The notes under the pieces were generated by a model, which saw nothing but the letters and a program-made list of their open reading frames with translations, had not been told where the DNA came from and did not search any database. A DNA stretch of 56,464 bases from an uncultured bacterium (GTDB lineage: Bacteria > Patescibacteriota > Minisyncoccia > Moranbacterales > GWC2-37-73): the NCBI GenBank assembly GCA_903885965.1, contig CAISKQ010000002.1, forward strand, positions 1 to 56,464. Direction: 5' to 3'. Positions 46,432-56,365 of the stretch are shown piece by piece; position 1 is the stretch's first letter; every line of letters starts with the position of its first letter. Position numbers and translations under genes: made by a program.

Positions 46432-49400
46432 CTACACCACTCTCTCCACTTCGTCCAATGTTGTTTCGCCTTCCAACACTTTAACCATTCCATCTTGCTC
46501 CATGGTGATCATTCCGTTTTCAATGGCTTTGTCTTGAAGTTGAGAAGAAGATGCACCTTGATTGATAAGCTCTTCGATTTCGCGGTCAACCACCAAAACT
46601 TCACTGATGGTAGTGCGTCCCTTGTAGCCAAGGCCCTTGCATTTCTCGCAGCCCTTTGGCTGGAAAACAAAATCGGCAGTAGGAATGGTCACACCAGACT
46701 TGGCAGAAACACTGGCGAGAATTTTTTCAATTTTGTTTTTTTCTTCAAGCGAAGCCTGGCGTTTTTCTCGACAATCACACAGTTTTCTCACCAGACGCTG
46801 GGCCATCAAGGCATTGATAGCAGTAGCCATGTCATCACCGCGCACACCCATGTTGGCCAAACGCGCAATTGAGCCAGCTGCATCGTTGGTGTGCAAAGTT
46901 GAAAGGATTGCGTGGCCAGTCAGAGCCGCTTGCACGGCGATGTTGGCAGTTTCTTCGTCACGAATTTCACCGATCATCATAATGTCAGGATTTTGACGCA
47001 GCAAGGCTCTCAAGGCAGTGGCAAAAGTGTAACCTTCTTTGTCATTAACAGGAGTTTGCAAAATCCCTTCCAATTGATATTCAATCGGATCTTCAACGGT
47101 GATAATTTTCACTTCTGATTTGTTAAGCACTTTCAAAAGACTGTACAAGGTTGTGGTTTTCCCACTGCCGGTTGGGCCAGTGTTGAGGAACACGCCATGT
47201 GGTTTTTTCGATTCTCTTAGAATTTTTTCCAAATTTTGCTGGCGAATGCCCAATTTTTCAATATCAAGCGTGATGGAAGACTTGTTCAAAATTCGCATTA
47301 CAACTGTTTCGCCATAGCCACCCAAAATGATTGAAACACGCACATCAATTTTGGTTTCGGAAATATTTTCAAATGGTTTTTCAAGTGAAATCATGAAGCG
47401 ACCATCGATGACTCCCCCGCGGACTTCACTGGCAAAGCCGCTCAAAAATTTTATTTCGCCCAGAATGCTTGGGTATTCATTTAGGGGAACCACGGCAACT
47501 GTTTGCAAAATTCCATCAATTCGAAAACGAATTTTGACATCATGCTCTTCCGGCTCAATGTGGATATCACCGACATTTAAAAGCAAACTACTGGCAAATA
47601 AATATTTGGCTATACTTTTTTGATTAGCCTCCTTAATCATGCCTCCAAGTGAGTCAATGGACGTCATATTTTCAAAAACAAAATCCAAGTCCTCTTTGGT
47701 TAAATCAATTGAGCGTGAAAGTGAAGACTCCATGAGCTTAGCATAGATGTCTTCCAGAAAATCATTTTGCCCAGTGGCACGCCAAACTTCTTCCATTGAA
47801 GTGATGCCCTCAATCGCCTTGAGAATTCCGTCTTGCGCCATGGTTATCATGCCATCTTCCAGCGCTGCTTGGGTTATTTCTCTTTCGCTGCCCATTTCAA
47901 GAATCAATTTTTCCACACTTTCACTGATTGTCAGAACTTCGAAAATTCCAATTCGCCCTTTGAAACCAAGCCCGTGACATTTGTCACAACCAACTGGACG
48001 ATATAGCGATTTAACCTCTTTGGGAATTTCGATTTTAGCTTTCGGCGAAATAATCGAAAGAATTTTTTTCATGGAATCAATGGTTTCTTTAGCCGGTTCG
48101 TAACTCTCTTTGCAATGCGGGCAAAGTTTTCGCACCAAGCGCTGAGCGATAAAAGCATTGACAGAGGGCGCGATCAAATTCGGTTTAACTCCCAGCTCAA
48201 TAAAACGCGGAATCGAAGCTGGCGCATTATTTGTGTGGAGTGTTGAAAGCACCAAATGGCCAGTAAGCGCTGCATTAATTGAAATGTCAGAAGTTTCTTC
48301 ATCTCTGATTTCACCAACCAAAATAACGTCCGGATCTTGACGCACAATCGCGCGAAGCCCTTCCGCAAAGGTGTAGTTGCGATCTTTGGCAACTTGAGTT
48401 TGGGAAATGTTTTTAATTTCATATTCAATCGGATCTTCGATGGTGATTATTTTGACCCCTTGCGTATTAAGTTTATTTACCAAAGCATACAAGGTGGTGG
48501 TTTTCCCGCTACCGGTTGGTCCGGTTGTTAAAATCATGCCATGAGGTTTGGTAATTTCTTTTTGCACATTTTCATAGGCCAATCCTCGCAAGCCCAAATC
48601 CTCAACAGACAAAAGGGTGTCAGCTTGACTCAAAAGCCTCATTACTACTGATTCTCCATGATTACCAGGGATGATATTTGTTCGCACGTTAATTTTGCCA
48701 TCATCCATATCCACTGAAAAATGACCATCTTGAGCAATATCCTTGATGTTTATCTTCATTTTACCCATCATCTTGATTCTCGATAGAATAAAATGATACA
48801 CATCCATAGGGAAATTTCCAATCTCCTGCAACACACCATCGACACGAAAACGCATCCTAACTTCTTTTTCTTGCGGCTCAAAATGAATATCACTAGCCTT
48901 CATCTTCACCGCACCAGCCATGATAATTGAAATTATCTGTGTTGTTGGAATTTCCTTAATGCGTTTTTTGAGATCCAGCATGCTCCCAAATTCCTGCTCA
49001 AATTTTTCAAGATCGCTGCCACTGAGCGAAATCTGCATAGCTTCAAGATTTTCCAAAAGTGGAACTTCTTTGTACCTTCTCCAAATTTTTCCTAGCGATG
49101 ACTGAGATATTACATACAAGATTATCAACCAGCCGTTTTCTTGTTTTAGTTTCTCCAAATAAGAAAGCATGCTCTCATCTGATGGATCAGTCACACCAAT
49201 TCTGGTTTCCTTTCCAACCTTCTGAAAAACTGTCATGTTGTATTGATGAGAATCTTCCTCAGTAATAGTCCTCATTTTTTCAGAACTAACTGGAAAAATA
49301 TTCAAATCAACATAGGGTAAATTGTAGGCATTAGCAAGTAGTGCTGCCTGCTCCTCTTCCGACTGACCTCGCATTTTTTGAAGCATTTTACCAGAAGCAT

Positions 49401-49470
49401 CTTGAGTTGAAGAATCAGTTGGATTTTTTTTGTTTATAATTTTCACCATACGATAAGGAGCTTGGCACAT
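46432..49470 (-). CDS. Tandem (duplicated) PilB/GspE-type ATPase
   Basis: Two complete cores: TTGPTGSGKTTTLYALVNKLN...RQDPDVILVGEIRDEET...CPHC/CDKC and NTGPTGSGKTTTLYSLLKVLN...RQNPDIMMIGEIRDEET...CDC/CEKC. Confidence 0.92.
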   Translation of the reverse strand: MCQAPYRMVKIINKKNPTDSSTQDASGKMLQKMRGQSEEEQAALLANAYNLPYVDLNIFPVSSEKMRTITEEDSHQYNMTVFQKVGKETRIGVTDPSDESMLSYLEKLKQENGWLIILYVISQSSLGKIWRRYKEVPLLENLEAMQISLSGSDLEKFEQEFGSMLDLKKRIKEIPTTQIISIIMAGAVKMKASDIHFEPQEKEVRMRFRVDGVLQEIGNFPMDVYHFILSRIKMMGKMKINIKDIAQDGHFSVDMDDGKINVRTNIIPGNHGESVVMRLLSQADTLLSVEDLGLRGLAYENVQKEITKPHGMILTTGPTGSGKTTTLYALVNKLNTQGVKIITIEDPIEYEIKNISQTQVAKDRNYTFAEGLRAIVRQDPDVILVGEIRDEETSDISINAALTGHLVLSTLHTNNAPASIPRFIELGVKPNLIAPSVNAFIAQRLVRKLCPHCKESYEPAKETIDSMKKILSIISPKAKIEIPKEVKSLYRPVGCDKCHGLGFKGRIGIFEVLTISESVEKLILEMGSEREITQAALEDGMITMAQDGILKAIEGITSMEEVWRATGQNDFLEDIYAKLMESSLSRSIDLTKEDLDFVFENMTSIDSLGGMIKEANQKSIAKYLFASSLLLNVGDIHIEPEEHDVKIRFRIDGILQTVAVVPLNEYPSILGEIKFLSGFASEVRGGVIDGRFMISLEKPFENISETKIDVRVSIILGGYGETVVMRILNKSSITLDIEKLGIRQQNLEKILRESKKPHGVFLNTGPTGSGKTTTLYSLLKVLNKSEVKIITVEDPIEYQLEGILQTPVNDKEGYTFATALRALLRQNPDIMMIGEIRDEETANIAVQAALTGHAILSTLHTNDAAGSIARLANMGVRGDDMATAINALMAQRLVRKLCDCREKRQASLEEKNKIEKILASVSAKSGVTIPTADFVFQPKGCEKCKGLGYKGRTTISEVLVVDREIEELINQGASSSQLQDKAIENGMITMEQDGMVKVLEGETTLDEVERVV

Positions 49471-49630
49471 GCGTCATTGAAAAATGCGACATGTAACTTT
49501 TTTGTTTTTATAATAAGACACGAAAAAATGCTATATCACTATTCTACCTTAACCGACCTAAATGTGCAAAACAAGAACAAAAAAGCAGGCGTTGACCTGT
49601 TGTTATTTTCTCTAAAAATTTTAAGCATAA

Positions 49631-50776
49631 CTACTCACCGGCAATGAAGTATGCACGGATTTTTTCCACTACTAAACTCCCGGCTTCATTAGTATCACCC
49701 GACTGCATGCTAAATTCGCAGGTGTCTCCAGAATATGTTCCCTCAACAAGTTGAGCAATTTTTTTGAGCTGCTCGCTGCTACCACCTTTAACAACGCCAT
49801 TAACCTGACCGGCAATTTCGTTATACAGTACCATAAAAATCTTTCCAGCCGAATAATTTTCTTTAATTTTATCTAAAATAAATGGAATATCATTAGGATT
49901 ACTGCGACTCTGCACAAAATCTTCCAAAAAGACTGGCGCCCAAACAAGCTCCAAGTCGCTTTCCCATTGCAATCGCGCCATTACCCTTCCCCAGAGTTTA
50001 AGCAAGTGAAGCGGTTGAGTTTTATACAAAAAGCGAATAATTTTTTGCTGCTCAGCCCCCTTTGTCATAAGTGCGGCTGCAACCTGAAGTGACCGCGGTG
50101 TAGTATTTCTTTTCTGAAAGCTATTTGTTTCATCAATCAGGCCTGCCAGCAAACATTGTGCAATTGTTTCATCTACACCCTTCGCATCAATCTTCAATAT
50201 TGCATCTGCTAAGATTTCGCAGGTGCAGGATGCTTTAATGTCCACTAAATTAATCTGTCCAAACTGGTCGTTTTCCGTGTGGTGATCAATATTGACAACC
50301 GGGACCTCATAAAAGATATCAGGGTTTTCTTCGTATATTTTTCCAATAGATTCCTTGTCAGCACAACCAACCGCAATCACCAAGTCATATTTAAACTTAG
50401 CTGGGATGAAAGAAAAATCACGCGGATCAATTGAGCCTTTCTCTGGTGTAATAAAAATGCGAAGTTCATCTTCGACTCGCTCGGTTCTGACATTTGTAAT
50501 TTTATTGTGTTTTGTATTAAACGCCAATACAAAGTCTCTTGCGCCAGCTAGACTTTCAATGATGTCCTCTGGTTTATTTAAAAAAGAAAAACGCTGCAAA
50601 TAAGGATTGCCAGGTGCAACCACGACTGTTGCCTGAATATTCTTGTTTTTAAGAAAGAAATACAATGCCCAAGCTGATCCTAGCGAATCTCCACCTGCGT
50701 TTTGTGGCGTGAAAATCAGCACATTTTTGGCGCTGTCGATAACGTTCTTAAATTGTGCGGTGGCGTCCAGACTCAT
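49631..50776 (-). CDS. DHH family phosphoesterase (NrnA-like)
   Basis: PQNAGGDSLGSAWALY, VVNIDHHTENDQFGQINLVD, GLIDETNSF. Confidence 0.85.
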   Translation of the reverse strand: MSLDATAQFKNVIDSAKNVLIFTPQNAGGDSLGSAWALYFFLKNKNIQATVVVAPGNPYLQRFSFLNKPEDIIESLAGARDFVLAFNTKHNKITNVRTERVEDELRIFITPEKGSIDPRDFSFIPAKFKYDLVIAVGCADKESIGKIYEENPDIFYEVPVVNIDHHTENDQFGQINLVDIKASCTCEILADAILKIDAKGVDETIAQCLLAGLIDETNSFQKRNTTPRSLQVAAALMTKGAEQQKIIRFLYKTQPLHLLKLWGRVMARLQWESDLELVWAPVFLEDFVQSRSNPNDIPFILDKIKENYSAGKIFMVLYNEIAGQVNGVVKGGSSEQLKKIAQLVEGTYSGDTCEFSMQSGDTNEAGSLVVEKIRAYFIAGE

Positions 50777-51025
50777 TTTGGATAATGTATAAGGTATTTT
50801 GTATAATGTAGGATGTATGGATGCTCTATGTTCTATGTTCTCTTTCCAAAGTTCTTTAGCTTAGCAACCTTTCCCACCCATGTCAACAATTGCTTGACAA
50901 ACAAGCCTTTTTTGGTCATTACAAATTCATATTGTTTCATTGCCATATTGCTAGATTGCCAAAATTAAATATTTTTTAAATACTACCATTTGTGTTTTTC
51001 TCCCTTTTTCGCTACGATTAGTAAC

Positions 51026-51469
51026 ATGAAAATCATCTCAACTTCATCTTTGCAAACCAAAAAACTCGGCCAACTTTTAGCCGAAGAACTTTGTGGTGGA
51101 GAAATTATTTGTCTTTCCGGCGACCTTGGTGCCGGCAAAACAACCTTCACACAGGGACTACTTAAGGGCTTGAAAATAAAAGGACCCTACACCAGCCCAA
51201 CTTTTGCAATCGTAAAAGAATATAAAATTAATTTAAAATTTAAAATTTCAAATTTAAAATTATTGAGTGTCTATCATATCGATGCTTATCGCATCACCTC
51301 AAAAGATTTGCTTGAACTGGGTTTTGCAGATTTTGCCGGCCAAAAAAACGCTGTCGTCATCATTGAGTGGCCAGCAAAAGTCAAAAAAATAATTCCCACC
51401 AACGCAGTCTGGATAACCTTTAAATGGATCAATGAAAAAGAAAGAGCAATAACTTTTGATGCAAAATAA
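51026..51469 (+). CDS. tsaE: tRNA threonylcarbamoyladenosine biosynthesis ATPase TsaE
   Basis: LSGDLGAGKTTFTQGLLKGL, PYTSPTFAIVKEY, YHIDAYRI, VIIEWP. Confidence 0.93.
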   Translation: MKIISTSSLQTKKLGQLLAEELCGGEIICLSGDLGAGKTTFTQGLLKGLKIKGPYTSPTFAIVKEYKINLKFKISNLKLLSVYHIDAYRITSKDLLELGFADFAGQKNAVVIIEWPAKVKKIIPTNAVWITFKWINEKERAITFDAK

Positions 51470-51788
51470 AAAATCAGGGTTAACTTTTCTTTTAATAGAA
51501 AAGTTACAAAAGAAATCCCGCACGTGCTTGTTGCTGTGGCAAAGACTTCGTTCTTCGCTAAAATTCCCGCTGCACTTTGTCTGCTGACAAAGCTCGCTGA
51601 AAATTTCTTAACGCTCATCACTCGTCTTTTGCCTACGCACTGCGCAATGTGCGGACGAAAAATGCAGAAATCAAGATACAAAAAAACGAGAACCATGATT
51701 CTCGTTTTTTATTTGTAGATTTGTAGCAGATTTGTAGATTTGTGGGCTCTTCGTACATTCGTAAAAATTCGTAATTCGTAGTGGCTAC

Positions 51789-52796
51789 CTAATTCACTTC
51801 GATATCAATATGCCTCACCTCAGGCACTTCGTCTTTGATTTTCTTTTCCACTTCATCAATTCTCGTGCCAATCATGCGTGGGACGCGATCCGCATAGTCC
51901 ACGCAAAAACGCAAAAATTCTCCATAGTCACCATCAATTTCTTTGAATTCATTTTTCAGCGCCATTCCCCGATACATCCCTCGCATCAAGGCGCTGCCGT
52001 TAATTTCCACTTCGCATTTGACATGATATTTTCCAATGTCAATCACCACCGATTTGAAATCCAAAACTTTCTCAATTGCCGGATCACTTTCCAAAATTTC
52101 AATCACTCTTTCTTCAGTCTCCTCCGGAATTGATTTACGCATCAAAAAACCGCGATTGATATTGATCAAAACAATTGCCATCATGCCAAGCAAAACTCCA
52201 ATCACAATTGAGCCAACTGAATCCCAAAGATAATTTCCGGTCAATTTGGAAAGCAAAATACTGATAAAAGCTATTGCAACTCCAAAAACTGCCACACTGT
52301 CTTCCAGCAAAACTGCAATCGTAGTCGGATCGCCATATTCCAAGGTCTCGCGCCAATCTCTCTTTTTGTTGTGTGCTCGCAATTCTCTCAGGGCCAACAA
52401 AAATGTCCCCGATTCAACCACGAAAGAAATCGCCAAAATCACAAAGGCAATTGAACTAATGTGCGAAACTTCTTTATGTAAAATTCCAATCACTCCATGA
52501 TAAACGGTGACGCCAGCGCCCAAAAAGAAAATACTGCACGCGCTAATCAACGCCCAGAAAAATCGCTCATTGCTATAACCATAATGAAAGTCTTCATCGG
52601 CCACCCGTTGAGATTTTTTAATGCCCACCATTAAAAGCATTTGGTTGAAAACATCCGCCACACTATGCACCGCCTCCGAAAAAAGGGCGCCCGAGCCCGT
52701 CACAAAAAATCCAATCCATTTGAGAATCATAATCAAAACATTTCCCGCCAGCGCCGCCAGCACCGGCAAAGACCCATGTGAATTTTTTGAATGCAT
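51789..52796 (-). CDS. Cation diffusion facilitator family transporter
   Basis: GALFSEAVHSVADVFNQMLLMVG, EYGDPTTIAVLLEDSVAVFGVAIAF. Confidence 0.88.
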   Translation of the reverse strand: MHSKNSHGSLPVLAALAGNVLIMILKWIGFFVTGSGALFSEAVHSVADVFNQMLLMVGIKKSQRVADEDFHYGYSNERFFWALISACSIFFLGAGVTVYHGVIGILHKEVSHISSIAFVILAISFVVESGTFLLALRELRAHNKKRDWRETLEYGDPTTIAVLLEDSVAVFGVAIAFISILLSKLTGNYLWDSVGSIVIGVLLGMMAIVLININRGFLMRKSIPEETEERVIEILESDPAIEKVLDFKSVVIDIGKYHVKCEVEINGSALMRGMYRGMALKNEFKEIDGDYGEFLRFCVDYADRVPRMIGTRIDEVEKKIKDEVPEVRHIDIEVN

Positions 52797-52820
52797 AAAA
52801 AGTTTTTTAGCTTAAAATTT

Positions 52821-53798
52821 TTACTTTCTCACCCTCTCACGACTTTCCAAGTATTGCTTGAGCGCACTTTTTGAAGAAAGCCAATTACGTCCTTCTTTGT
52901 GAGCTTCCATTTTTCCACTTCGTGCTAATTTATTCAAATATTTTTCTGTAAACTTGGAATCTCTGGCCAACTCAGCCAACGAAAGATATTTTTCATTGCC
53001 TTTTTTGCTTGGACTTAGAACTTTTAAATAAATATTCAAAGTCCTTTCCACTGCCCGCGCAATAAAATTCACAAAGCTGTCATATTCTCCCTTGTCAGCA
53101 AGCGCTAGGGCTTGATAATATCGCTTGCGATCATTTTTAAGGACAATAACCAAGGGAAAGCCTGCTTGCATCAAAATAATATTCATCACCAAGCGTGAGG
53201 TTCGGCCATTGCCATCAAAAAATGGATGAATAAAAACTAGTTTGTGATGCAAAATGCTGGCCAATTCAATCGGGTGCATTTTTTTCTGATTTTCGCCCAG
53301 CCAAGCAATCAAATTTCTCATCAACCTGGGAATCTCAAGTGCCTCTGGCGGTTGGTGATCTGCCCCACCAATAATCACGCCACTATTTCGATATTGTCCA
53401 GCCCAAAGCTTGTCCATATCTTGCATCACAATTTGATTTAGTGAGCGAATGAACCTTTCTGAAACAGTGTTTTTTTTGTCAGCCTCAACCAAAGAGTACA
53501 AATAATCCAGGGCTTCTTTGTGATTTTTGGCTTCCAGGTGATCCTTGAGCGGCTTGCCTTTAATGGTGATTCCTTCATTAATAACCAAATAAGTTTCCTT
53601 GAGGGTCAGACTGTTTCCTTCAATAGCGTTGGAGTTATAGGTCATCTCAACTTCAAATTGCTCTCTGAGTTTTTTCACCGCAGAAACTGGGAGTGGTCGA
53701 AATGAATTAAGTAAAATCAACTTGTCATCAATTCTTTTTTGAAGTTTTGTGTCTAAATCTGGCATAAATTTCTTAAGGTGGTTTATGTTCATATTCAC
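52821..53798 (-). CDS. Fic family protein
   Basis: IHPFFDGNGRTSRLVMNIIL (HPFxxGNGR), inhibitory-type YNSNAIEGNSLTLKET. Confidence 0.95.
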   Translation of the reverse strand: MNMNINHLKKFMPDLDTKLQKRIDDKLILLNSFRPLPVSAVKKLREQFEVEMTYNSNAIEGNSLTLKETYLVINEGITIKGKPLKDHLEAKNHKEALDYLYSLVEADKKNTVSERFIRSLNQIVMQDMDKLWAGQYRNSGVIIGGADHQPPEALEIPRLMRNLIAWLGENQKKMHPIELASILHHKLVFIHPFFDGNGRTSRLVMNIILMQAGFPLVIVLKNDRKRYYQALALADKGEYDSFVNFIARAVERTLNIYLKVLSPSKKGNEKYLSLAELARDSKFTEKYLNKLARSGKMEAHKEGRNWLSSKSALKQYLESRERVRK

Positions 53799-53979
53799 AC
53801 TATACCACCTTAAGAAAACCTGTCAATGTCACGCTAGATTATGAAGATTCTCAGGCAGGTTAATATTAACCCGTCAATACTAACCTTCTCATATTAGCTC
53901 CCACAGATGAACCTATTTTCACATTCAAAAAAATGCACCGCAGTCTGGATTGACTGGGTGCAAAATGGGGTGATGGATT

Positions 53980-54426
53980 TCAAATTCCTTTCTTGTTGCA
54001 AACCCACTGCGAATTGTCACCTTTTCCCCAAGAGCTGCACGCTTCAATAATTTTCAGCGGCGTGACAGCCTTCAGCATCTCCAAGACTTCCTGGGATGCT
54101 TCCTGTGGGAAAAAGATAATCACGGCAAATTTTTCTCCCGAAAAATCTGGCTCAAAAATCCGATGGCCTTTGTAGCCAGGCGTGCCAAAAAGCCACTTGC
54201 CAAGAACATCAATAGGGATTTCTTTGCCTTGGTCAGTTCGTCCGCGAACACCACCATTGTCAATCGGGATCCGATAATTCGGATGGCGCTTGCACACTTC
54301 CCTGATTGACACACAAACGTCATCCCAGAAAGTCTTAACTGGGCAGTTAAAAACGATTCTGATGAAATTTGATTCGCTCTGATTGCGCGAAACATTCGCA
54401 CGGGATGGAACTTTCAGTTTTTGCAT
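53980..54426 (-). CDS. Hypothetical protein
   Basis: 148-aa ORF. Confidence 0.5.
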   Translation of the reverse strand: MQKLKVPSRANVSRNQSESNFIRIVFNCPVKTFWDDVCVSIREVCKRHPNYRIPIDNGGVRGRTDQGKEIPIDVLGKWLFGTPGYKGHRIFEPDFSGEKFAVIIFFPQEASQEVLEMLKAVTPLKIIEACSSWGKGDNSQWVCNKKGI

Positions 54427-54617
54427 TTTAAAGATCCTTTATTTTGTGTTGATTTTTCCTCACCCTATTTAAATTTTATTTACTGCCTATTGTACCTTGC
54501 CTTTTGAATTTTGTCTATTGTTTTTCACTATGAGCCTTCCTTTGTTTGGAAAAGAAATGCTCAATTGTGAAGGAGAAAGTCTATACCAAAACTCTCTCCA
54601 CACAACCTTTAACCAAA

Positions 54618-55496
54618 TCAGGCATACGGATCATGATAATCCGGGAACCTGACAACATTGTGGTTTGCATAGTGCAGGCGACTGTTGCTCATATTCCGCA
54701 ATATGTAATCATATGCGGACTTTGCCATGTTCGGCATACACTCATGTGTGATGCCAACATGACGACGAAATGTCATTGCTGGCAATTCGTTCCTGTAACA
54801 GTCAGTTGCACGTCTCCATGCACCAGCAACATGGCTCGTGCAATGATTTAACCAGAAGTCACCCATTCCCTCAAGAATCCACTGCGGATTCCCACTAAGA
54901 TTTCCACAAGGGTCTCCGACGGCGATTGAACGCCACTCCTGAAACATAACCAGTGCCGCTTCATCTGCGTCACTGATTTCTGTTGCAGGTAAGAACTTCT
55001 TTGCCCCTTTATCATAAGAGGCGAAAGTCTCCGGTTTTTGAATGAGACGAATGCTGTGTTTTTCATTACACAGATTAGTACCTTCAAAAAAATACTCCCT
55101 GAAATGCCAACGGACCATGCGCCCGTCGGTTATTATGGAATACGCAGCCCCCAGCCCTGGAAGCGTTGCAATTGTCCACGGCCGCTGGAAAAGGGCCAGC
55201 GTGAGAAACGCGAAGTTTCTCTCATTGGACAAGCCAGCCACATGCTCGGCCTTGGCTTGGTTCAAACCCTCTGCCACCTCCATGAGGTGCTCGGGGCTCT
55301 GGATAAAAATGTCCTCCTTACCTTCAAGCCCAATGAGGGCAGAGGAAGAGTACGCCAGCCATCCTCTCTTAAACGCCTCCTTCTTCAAAAGGTACGCCTC
55401 ATAAGCAAGGCGTGCGTTCTCAATCGTGATATTGATTTTTGCTGCAAGTTCGGCTGCAATAATAGCCATCTTCAATCTCCTGATGCGCCTCGCCAC
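54618..55496 (-). CDS. Hypothetical protein (start may be the internal MAIIAAEL)
   Basis: 292-aa ORF. Confidence 0.55.
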   Translation of the reverse strand: MARRIRRLKMAIIAAELAAKINITIENARLAYEAYLLKKEAFKRGWLAYSSSALIGLEGKEDIFIQSPEHLMEVAEGLNQAKAEHVAGLSNERNFAFLTLALFQRPWTIATLPGLGAAYSIITDGRMVRWHFREYFFEGTNLCNEKHSIRLIQKPETFASYDKGAKKFLPATEISDADEAALVMFQEWRSIAVGDPCGNLSGNPQWILEGMGDFWLNHCTSHVAGAWRRATDCYRNELPAMTFRRHVGITHECMPNMAKSAYDYILRNMSNSRLHYANHNVVRFPDYHDPYA

Positions 55497-55639
55497 TTTT
55501 ATTTAGTGATGAAACTGATTTCTGTAAGTTAAACTGCCTCACCCCATCCTCTTTTTCCAAAAGAATACTAGAGGCAGTCAACTTGTATCGTTGGCAATTT
55601 TGCCAAGATATTTTAATCCTATTCAATTTTCAAAGACCT

Positions 55640-55782
55640 CAACTCTTCCTGTCTCTCTAGGGAAGAATTGTTCCCGTGGATATCTATTTCCTCCACAGTC
55701 CCGCGCGTGAGACTTGCCGTTTTCAAAAGGAGAGAGACTTTCTTTGGAAAACTTTTCGGCAGATTTCACGCACAAGACTGTG
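55640..55782. ncRNA. Structured non-coding region with two hairpins and complementary loops
   Basis: 10-bp hairpin 55640-55670; long hairpin 55694-55782; loops GTCTCTCT and AGAGAGAC complementary. Confidence 0.4.
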
Positions 55783-55806
55783 AAGATAATTTTAATGTTG
55801 CGCCTT

Positions 55807-55841
55807 GGGAGCTCAACTCCCTTTGTGGGAGTTGAGCTCCC
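55807..55841. repeat. Double-palindrome hairpin GGGAGCTCAACTCCC-TTTGT-GGGAGTTGAGCTCCC
   Basis: Direct reading. Confidence 0.9.
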
Positions 55842-56365
55842 TGCGCACTTTCTTGTTTTGTTTCAAAAAACCCAATCTTTTTGAAGAGACTGGGTTTTTT
55901 GAAATTCGGGCAGACAGCCGTGTCTCTCTTACGATTGTCTGACAATATTGAATTTTTCTAATGTACTTGCTCCTTAGATATGACCCCTAATGTTTGAATG
56001 TTTTATGGGTTCGTAAGGAGTGAAACAAACAGGTTCAGCTATCTTTTGAGAAGATGCTTGTCCGCCTTGGGCGGGTCTCTCTTGAACCTATTTGTCTTCA
56101 CTCTTTGCGAAGATGTGGAAGTTCCGCGAACCTTACCGTAGGACTATCTCCCTCTTGCGATTCTTAGTACTACAACTTGGTTACAACTTGCTCAGATCTT
56201 GGTTAGGGATCCGCCTTGACGACTTGAGTGTTTGAAGCTCTCATTGGAGCTAGTCGTCAGATGCACATCTTACTTGTTTGAAATGAAAGAACTTTTGTTA
56301 AGTGAGCTTGCTTGTTTGCTAGTTCGAAAATTCTCTTTTGAAATGCAATTTGGTAAAATTAGAGA

